The position numbers and the translations under genes were made by a program. Source: a bacterium (GTDB taxonomy: Bacteria > Patescibacteriota > Minisyncoccia > Phycocordibacterales > UBA5272). Taken from it: a stretch of 44,141 nucleotides of DNA. How positions within the stretch are numbered: position 1 is the stretch's first letter; every line of letters starts with the position of its first letter. Location of the stretch: the NCBI GenBank assembly GCA_023267535.1, contig JAHFNC010000002.1, positions 183,426 to 227,566 of the forward strand. Direction: 5' to 3'. Positions 39,568 to 44,141 of the stretch are shown here, one piece after another. The notes beneath the pieces were generated by a model that saw nothing but the letters and a program-made list of their open reading frames with translations, was not told the DNA's origin and searched no databases.

Positions 39568-40029
39568 ATGAAAAAATTAACTACACTAATCAAACAAAAA
39601 AATTTCATTCTGATATCAGGAATGGTTATGCTGACTCCTTTCGCATATGGGAAAAGCCAAAACACTCAGTTTACGGGACAAGAAAAAGCAATTACCAGTC
39701 TTGCGTCAACTACAGATATTGTGACTGAGAGCCCTGCTGTAAGTGTAGAGTTTATGCCAACAGAAAAAGTCAGGATGGGGAAAATAAAAAGTATAGATGA
39801 TAAAAATAATTCATTTGTAATACAAATTGGTAATCGGTCATTGTACGTGGAAAATACTGCAACTACCTCATTTTATTTAGGTGGAGGGGAAAGTTCTAGT
39901 TTAAATGAAATGGCTATTGATATGAAGGTCTATGTTTTTGGGTACATTAAAAGCGATGATTCTGCGATGTTAGCAACAAAGGTTGTGATAGCTAACAAAA
40001 TAATCTATCCTCAAAGAAAGGTAAGATGA
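39568..40029 (+). CDS. Exported protein, DUF5666-like beta domain
   Basis: The 153-aa protein has an N-terminal signal sequence (FILISGMVMLTPFAYG), a linker, then a small beta domain (MGKIKSIDDKNNSFVIQIGN...LNEMAIDMKVYVFGYIKSDDSAMLATKVVI) that resembles DUF5666-type OB-like folds common in Patescibacteria exported proteins. GGGAG at 39551-39555 lies 12 bases before the ATG, a weak SD. It is divergent from a DUF5670 gene across the conserved dyad element. Confidence 0.7.
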   Translation: MKKLTTLIKQKNFILISGMVMLTPFAYGKSQNTQFTGQEKAITSLASTTDIVTESPAVSVEFMPTEKVRMGKIKSIDDKNNSFVIQIGNRSLYVENTATTSFYLGGGESSSLNEMAIDMKVYVFGYIKSDDSAMLATKVVIANKIIYPQRKVR

Positions 40030-40057
40030 CGTCGTGCCGTTTTGAATTAATTTATTA

Positions 40058-41320
40058 TTAATCATTTCTCCCGTCTATGATTCTGTTTTCTTGCCTCCTT
40101 TCTTCATTTCTATTGTTTTCTGTTTTAGGGGTGTTGTTTATTGCAGGAGTTGTTGGATTTATTACATTGTTGTTTTCCGTTTTGGTTTCTACTTTTATTA
40201 CTTTAGTATCTTCTTTGTTTTCTGTTTTAGGGGTGTTGTTTATTGCAGGAGTTGTTGGATTTATTACGTTATTAGGTGTGGTTGTTGCAGATTGAGTATT
40301 TGTATTTGTTGCTGCTTCCGTATTTTTTATTTTTAATCCGTCTTCAATAGATGTCTTAGCTTCTTCTCCTTTACTGTTTGAATTTTTTAAATCTATAAAA
40401 GCTTCTGGATAATTTCCTTCTTGTTTGTGTTTATCAGCTTGATTTAACAATTGTTCAGCCTGTTTTACAGTTGTGCTGGAGTCGTTAATTATTGCTTGGT
40501 GAAATTTATCAGAATCTCCTAAATTTCCTTTTGATTTTTCTATACTATTATGAACATCTTTAATAATTACTTTTACAGCGGAAGCTTGTCCTTCAAACAA
40601 TTTATCAGACTTTTTATTAGAACTAGAATCCGAAACTATATTTTTACTTGTTGTGCTGGTGGACTCAGTTTGTTCGGTAATATTAGGACTTTGTTTAACA
40701 TTTTGGATAATGGTTTGTTTAAAATCGTTAATTTCATTTTTATTTGAAGATGGCGTTTGTCCTTCTATTATGTCCATGATACGCATGTGGGCATTTATTT
40801 TTGCATTAAATTCAAGCTTAAGTTGCTCATTGCCCATAGTTGATGTAGACACTTCATTTATTACTGTTGCAAAAGCTTGTGAGCTCTCTTTAAATTTATT
40901 TTCCAAATCATTTTTTGTGTTGGTGTTTAATTTTCCACTTAAGGCCAAAGTTTCCGCTTCGACTAAACGTCTAGTTGCTTTTATTATTTCAAATTGAGCT
41001 TTTTCTTCTGGAGTGTTATTAAGTAATCCGTATAACGGCTCTATTATATTTATTTTGCTTGCGTAAAGAAGGTCTCCAGGGACAGACTTTTCTGCTCCAT
41101 AAATAAACAGTTTTCCTCCAAGTGAAAGGAAAACCACCGCGCTTAAAGCGTAAAGAATTTTTCTGTTGTGTTGAACTATTTTATGGAAAATAACAAGACC
41201 ATTATATGGCGACGGTATTGGTGTAGCCATAACATTTCTCCTAATAGTCTCTTTTTCATGTTCTGATAGAGCAATATTTTTAAAATCTTCTATTCCTTTG
41301 TTAAATCTTTTTTCTTTCAT
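40058..41320 (-). CDS. DUF5667 protein with repetitive tail, putative anti-sigma factor
   Basis: The 420-aa protein has a cytosolic N-terminus, one membrane helix (about 54-74), the DUF5667 signature VPGDLLYASK (80-89) and ATRRLVEAETLALSGKLNT, then a long Ser/Thr/Lys-rich external region. Residues VINPTTPAINNTPKTEN occur twice near the C-terminus, encoded by a 53-bp direct repeat. The sigma gene upstream ends 2 bp before its ATG, so the two form a unit like the 10536/10045 pair. Confidence 0.85.
   Translation of the reverse strand: MKEKRFNKGIEDFKNIALSEHEKETIRRNVMATPIPSPYNGLVIFHKIVQHNRKILYALSAVVFLSLGGKLFIYGAEKSVPGDLLYASKINIIEPLYGLLNNTPEEKAQFEIIKATRRLVEAETLALSGKLNTNTKNDLENKFKESSQAFATVINEVSTSTMGNEQLKLEFNAKINAHMRIMDIIEGQTPSSNKNEINDFKQTIIQNVKQSPNITEQTESTSTTSKNIVSDSSSNKKSDKLFEGQASAVKVIIKDVHNSIEKSKGNLGDSDKFHQAIINDSSTTVKQAEQLLNQADKHKQEGNYPEAFIDLKNSNSKGEEAKTSIEDGLKIKNTEAATNTNTQSATTTPNNVINPTTPAINNTPKTENKEDTKVIKVETKTENNNVINPTTPAINNTPKTENNRNEERRQENRIIDGRND
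40113..40267. repeat. 53-bp tandem direct repeat in the DUF5667 coding tail
   Basis: Positions 40113-40165 and 40215-40267 are identical. The period is 102 bp (34 codons), so gain or loss of units stays in frame. Open frames on the plus strand here are products of this repeat and are not genes. Confidence 0.85.
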
Positions 41321-41322
41321 AG

Positions 41323-41862
41323 TTATTTAGATGGTGAGATTACTCCAAGTTTTTTTCTCAACTCATCCATACCTCTTGTTATGCGAACAGAAGCTAGATT
41401 CGGAGTTATTTTTAAAAGTTTGGCAATCTCTTGTGGCAACATATCCTCTATTAGTCGTAAATACAGTATTTCTTGATATTGTGGTTCCATTTCTCCTATC
41501 ACATCAATTACTTCTCTTATTTCGGCAGAAAACTGAATCCTTTTATAGGAAGTAGAATCAACTAGATAAGAAGAGGAATTATCATTGTCGTCGCCATCCC
41601 CAAAAACTGATTCAATCGAAAGTGACTTCTTTTTTCTATACCAATCTATTATTAAATTTCGAGTAATGGTAAATAAAAATGCTTTTGGGTGATTTATTTG
41701 CTTTTGTGTCATAAGAGCTTTCCAAAGTCTAATAAATGTATCTTGAACTATATCTAATGCCTGTTCGCGATTTGAGGTGCGAAGAAAAGCGTAACGGAAG
41801 ATGGAATCTGATTCCCGCTCATAGATTTCTGTGAACATTTTCTCCGCTTCTTTAATCTCCAT
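41323..41862 (-). CDS. RNA polymerase sigma factor, sigma-70/ECF family
   Basis: The 179-aa protein has region 2 (DSIFRYAFLRTSNREQALDIVQDTFIRLWKAL) and region 4 (MEPQYQEILYLRLIEDMLPQEIAKLLKITPNLASVRITRGMDELR) with a variable linker (GDGDDNDNSSS). It is a paralogue of the 10536 sigma, and like it precedes a DUF5667 gene. I could not fix a promoter upstream. Targets are unknown; nearby envelope and redox genes are candidates. Confidence 0.9.
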   Translation of the reverse strand: MEIKEAEKMFTEIYERESDSIFRYAFLRTSNREQALDIVQDTFIRLWKALMTQKQINHPKAFLFTITRNLIIDWYRKKKSLSIESVFGDGDDNDNSSSYLVDSTSYKRIQFSAEIREVIDVIGEMEPQYQEILYLRLIEDMLPQEIAKLLKITPNLASVRITRGMDELRKKLGVISPSK

Positions 41863-42100
41863 AGGTCATGACGAATTAGTTGGCACATTATTACTTAGAA
41901 CTTTATAAAAGCTGTTTTTCTCTTGTGAAAGATTGTATTTTTTGATTCGTCTATCATTAGTAGTGTGATTTCGCGTGTAGATTAGCAATTTTCTGGCGAA
42001 GTCCCGTTACTAATATTATTCCATTTAATAACATTGAGTGACCGTTGTCAATTAAAAATCTTGTTCCGCTTTGACTTTGATTTCAATTAAAACCAAAAAC

Positions 42101-42655
42101 ATGAAAACAAATAATAACGAAATAAAAACAGTTTATTTTGGAGGGGGATGCTTTTGGTGTACAGAGGCTGTCTTTAAAGATGTTAAAGGAGTTATTTCGG
42201 TTACTCCTGGATATGGAGGAGGTGTGACAGAATATCCTTCTTACGACGATGTCAGCGAAGATACTACTGGACACGCAGAAGTCATTCGCATTAGATATGA
42301 CCCAGAGCTTATTTCTTTTCGTACTTTGCTTATATTGTTTTTTGCCACTCACAATCCAACAACTCTCAATAGACAAGGAAGTGATATTGGCACACGATAT
42401 CGTTCAATTATTTTCTACACCAACATACATCAGAAGGAAGAAGCTTACAAATTGATTGACGAAATCAATGATTCGGAGGAATTCGAAGGGCCCGTTGTTA
42501 CGGAGGTGGTTCCCTTTGTGAATTTTTACGAAGCCGAAGGTTATCATAAAAACTACTTTGCTAAAAATCAAAGAAGTATGTATTGCCAAGTAATTATAAA
42601 TCCTAAATTAGATAAAGTTCATAAAGAATTTTCTAGTTTATTTATTACAAATTAA
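42101..42655 (+). CDS. msrA: Peptide methionine (S)-S-oxide reductase MsrA
   Basis: Repairs the S epimer of methionine sulfoxide. The 184-aa protein has the catalytic GGCFWCTEAVF (Cys17), the GYGGGVTEYPSYDDVSEDTTGHAEVI segment, HNPTTLNRQGSDIGTRYRSII and a C-terminal HKNYFAKN. ATG 42101 is chosen as the family start; an upstream ATG at 42071 adds ten residues without support. msrB follows after 15 bp. Confidence 0.96.
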   Translation: MKTNNNEIKTVYFGGGCFWCTEAVFKDVKGVISVTPGYGGGVTEYPSYDDVSEDTTGHAEVIRIRYDPELISFRTLLILFFATHNPTTLNRQGSDIGTRYRSIIFYTNIHQKEEAYKLIDEINDSEEFEGPVVTEVVPFVNFYEAEGYHKNYFAKNQRSMYCQVIINPKLDKVHKEFSSLFITN

Positions 42656-42670
42656 TCTTGTAAAAACAAC

Positions 42671-43144
42671 ATGAAAAACACCCAAATAAAAAATATACAA
42701 TCTACAAAAGAAAATTATGAAGATATTAGTCTAAAATATATTTTGAGTGATGAACAGTTTGCTGTTACTCAATACGGTGCTACGGAAACACCTTTTAACA
42801 ACGCCTTTTGGAACAATAAGGCTGAAGGGATTTACGTTGACGTTATTTCCGGCGAACCCCTTTTTTCTTCTATTGATAAATATGACTCCGGAACTGGTTG
42901 GCCATCTTTTAAAAAGCCAATAGAAGATGGAGCCGTGGTTGAAAAAGAAAACAAAAACTCAATAGGTTTGGGTGTGGAAGTTAGAAGCAGATTTGCTGAT
43001 TCACACCTTGGTCATGTTTTTAAAGATGGGCCAAAGCCGACAGGAAGACGATATTGTATAAATTCAGCTGCACTTTGCTTTATTCCAAAAGACAAACTAA
43101 TTGAAGAGGGATATGAAAAATATCTAAAATTATTTAAGAAATAA
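42671..43144 (+). CDS. msrB: Peptide methionine (R)-S-oxide reductase MsrB, zinc-free type
   Basis: Repairs the R epimer. The 157-aa protein has YDSGTGWPSFKKPI, VEVRSRFADSHLGHVFKDGPKPTGRRYCINSAAL with the catalytic Cys in RYCINS. The two CxxC zinc sites are missing: the first position reads YVDVISGEPLF. Zinc-free MsrB proteins exist in other bacteria. It forms an operon with msrA. Confidence 0.95.
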   Translation: MKNTQIKNIQSTKENYEDISLKYILSDEQFAVTQYGATETPFNNAFWNNKAEGIYVDVISGEPLFSSIDKYDSGTGWPSFKKPIEDGAVVEKENKNSIGLGVEVRSRFADSHLGHVFKDGPKPTGRRYCINSAALCFIPKDKLIEEGYEKYLKLFKK

Positions 43145-43154
43145 AAATTTATTG

Positions 43155-43601
43155 TTAATGAACTTTTGATTTGTGATATTTCTTTTCTAGAATTTTCTCC
43201 CAGTCTCTAGGAGAAATAATATTATCAAAAAGCGGATATTGCATTTTAGTTTCTTTTTCGTGGTGGCTCGTTAAGGCACGTCTGAAATGAGTCATCAGTT
43301 GTGTAAGTTGTTTCTCATCTTCCTTTTCTTTAGCAACCTTCACTTTACCTAACAGTTGAGCGATTTTTTCGTGGTCACTACTCATTACAGTGGTCGGACC
43401 TTTGCCTTTTTCTATACCTAAATATTTATTAAAAATAGGAGAAATAATTTCGTCTTCAAGTTTTATGTGAGTAAAAAGGTCATCGCTAAACTTTCTTAAA
43501 ATTCTTTTTGATTTCTTTTTATTTTGTTCAGTCTCCAAATCAGCCCAAAGTTTGTCCAGATGCGCATGTTCCAATTTCATAAATTCTGAAATTTTTTTCA
43601 T
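43155..43601 (-). CDS. Hemerythrin HHE domain protein
   Basis: The 148-aa four-helix protein has the spaced His/Glu set of the HHE family: LEHAHLDKLW, FTHIKLEDEIISPIF, MSSDHEKIAQLL and LTSHHEKETKMQYPLF, enough ligands for a diiron site. Roles in the family include oxygen or nitric oxide sensing and iron-centre repair. I use ATG 43601; the frame extends to 43676, but that stretch contains a dyad and no good start. Confidence 0.85.
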   Translation of the reverse strand: MKKISEFMKLEHAHLDKLWADLETEQNKKKSKRILRKFSDDLFTHIKLEDEIISPIFNKYLGIEKGKGPTTVMSSDHEKIAQLLGKVKVAKEKEDEKQLTQLMTHFRRALTSHHEKETKMQYPLFDNIISPRDWEKILEKKYHKSKVH

Positions 43602-43618
43602 GTTTATTTCGTTGTTGT

Positions 43619-43642
43619 GTTCGAATTTTAATTCTTTCGAAC
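43619..43642 (-). promoter_or_regulatory. Candidate operator upstream of the hemerythrin gene
   Basis: GTTCGAA (43619-43625) and TTCGAAC (43636-43642) form a perfect 7-bp dyad with a 10-bp spacer, centred about 30 bp before the ATG at 43601. Regulator unknown. Confidence 0.4.
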
Positions 43643-43719
43643 CTTTAGATAACCGAATAGTACTACCATATGACAATATTGTCTAGCACCACAAAAAAAG
43701 CGAGATATCATTTTTCGTT

Positions 43720-43884
43720 TTAATGAAGATTAATTCCACGAATAAGATTTATAAGTATGACAATAAAAGCCAAAAACAAAAGGACATTTATACTCATAAG
43801 ACTACCAAAAACGTGCCCAGTTTCTATTCCGGTTGCTATTCCAAAAAACCAAAAGATGATTAATGCGATTGCAATTGAAAGCAT
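43720..43884 (-). CDS. DUF5670 (lmo0937-like) membrane miniprotein, second copy
   Basis: The 54-aa protein starts MLSIAIALIIFWFFGIATG and ends INLIRGINLH, sharing the helix-turn-helix membrane layout and LIRG end of the 39273 gene, but with a charged ETGHVFG turn in place of YTIGSF. It is more divergent than the first copy. It is divergent from the gene beginning at 44108 across a second copy of the dyad element. Confidence 0.72.
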   Translation of the reverse strand: MLSIAIALIIFWFFGIATGIETGHVFGSLMSINVLLFLAFIVILINLIRGINLH

Positions 43885-43966
43885 ATTTTATTACATTAAA
43901 ATTAAAAGTAGCGCACATAATCTAGATATAACACAAAAGTCTTTCGTGTCGACCGTCAGTGCATGG

Positions 43967-44011
43967 TGACGTATGAAAAGCTAGAGTCTTACAGATTTTT
44001 CCTTTTGTAAG
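43967..44011 (+). promoter_or_regulatory. Conserved dyad element, copy 2
   Basis: TGACGT (43967-43972), CTTACA (43988-43993), 12 bp, TGTAAG (44006-44011), again with TTTTGTAAGC. Same order and the same 12-bp spacer as copy 1, with unrelated sequence between the conserved blocks. Confidence 0.6.
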
Positions 44012-44107
44012 CCTATTTAACCTTAATCGTCTAATACTAGTGTGGTATTAATTATTCAAATTATTTGGATAATTAGGTCGTTTAACAATCTTAAGAAAAT
44101 AATTACA

Positions 44108-44141
44108 ATGAAAAAGAAAATATTAAAAAATAGTTCAAGAA
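44108..44141 (+). CDS. Start of a truncated gene at the window edge
   Basis: ATG at 44108 opens a frame starting MKKKILKNSSR that runs off the window. The basic start is like that of the exported protein at 39568, which also lies downstream of a dyad element and a DUF5670 gene. Only 11 residues are visible. Confidence 0.4.
   Translation, partial: MKKKILKNSSR

Noticed and set aside
40077-40336. Plus-strand Cys/Val/Phe-rich frames at the DUF5667 tail
   Set aside because: Antisense to the 53-bp direct repeat; the repeated peptide simply mirrors the repeat.
1-44141. TGA recoding as glycine, as in Gracilibacteria/SR1
   Set aside because: RF2 is present and TGA ends genes at family-typical positions, for example the upstream sigma gene (10042).

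Overview
The window looks like part of a genome of the Candidate Phyla Radiation (Patescibacteria, most likely the Parcubacteria/Paceibacteria side). The evidence is a low-GC sequence with short, densely packed genes, shortened versions of universal proteins (an RF2 of 291 aa, a DnaX of 345 aa without its zinc cysteines, a pyruvate kinase of 257 aa), a type IV pilus locus, DUF5667 anti-sigma-like proteins, a sortase with an LPNTG substrate, and many small orphan genes. RF2 is present and TGA behaves as a normal stop, so there is no sign of the TGA-to-glycine code of Gracilibacteria/SR1. The phylum call is an inference from gene content.

Layout. 1-6.1 kb: a partial HExxH protein, prfB, two orphan genes, the division pair ftsE-ftsX and a Pif1-like helicase. 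6.1-10.6 kb (minus): a sortase and its LPNTG-anchored DUF3494 surface protein, a secreted peptidoglycan-binding/FnIII protein, and a sigma factor/DUF5667 pair. 10.6-14.8 kb: a DEAD-box helicase with a long leader, a VOC protein, tRNA-Gln with an unusual hairpin-rich flank, a foreign-looking exported protein and lipoprotein pair, and a diguanylate cyclase. 14.8-22 kb (plus): a transglutaminase-like protein, a CYTH protein, a GlcD-like flavin oxidase, then glycerate 2-kinase, enolase, minimal pyruvate kinase and a hydroxypyruvate/glyoxylate reductase-like enzyme. 22-24.2 kb: small orphans and tRNA-Ala inside a large hairpin and tRNA-copy region. 24.2-27.4 kb: serS, an FtsQ-like protein and a tRNA-dihydrouridine synthase. 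27.3-33.6 kb (minus): response regulator, pilB, pilC, five pilins/pseudopilins and a sensorless histidine kinase. 33.7-44.1 kb: dnaX, membrane proteins, a beta-lactamase-fold hydrolase, two DUF5670 mini-proteins, a second sigma/DUF5667 pair, msrA-msrB and a hemerythrin.

How the genes work together. The glycerate cluster would carry hydroxypyruvate or D-glycerate through 2-phosphoglycerate and PEP to pyruvate. The sortase and its substrate, and the two sigma/DUF5667 pairs, form envelope and stress circuits. The 37-44 kb stretch has the look of a redox/envelope stress island.

The most unusual signals are not protein genes. (1) Both tRNA genes have, on their 3' side, an inverted partial copy of their own 3' end interrupted by the same kind of 25-nt hairpin. 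The two 25-mers differ at only four positions, and those form two compensatory base pairs. A related, larger palindrome copies the 3' end of prfB. (2) Two start-site classes coexist. At least twelve genes have a -10 box placed so that transcription would start at, or within 3 nt of, the ATG (leaderless). A set of orphan genes instead has Shine-Dalgarno sites, -35/-10 promoters with 17-bp spacers, and mostly their own terminators. (3) A dyad CTTACA-N12-TGTAAG recurs upstream of two paralogous DUF5670 loci.
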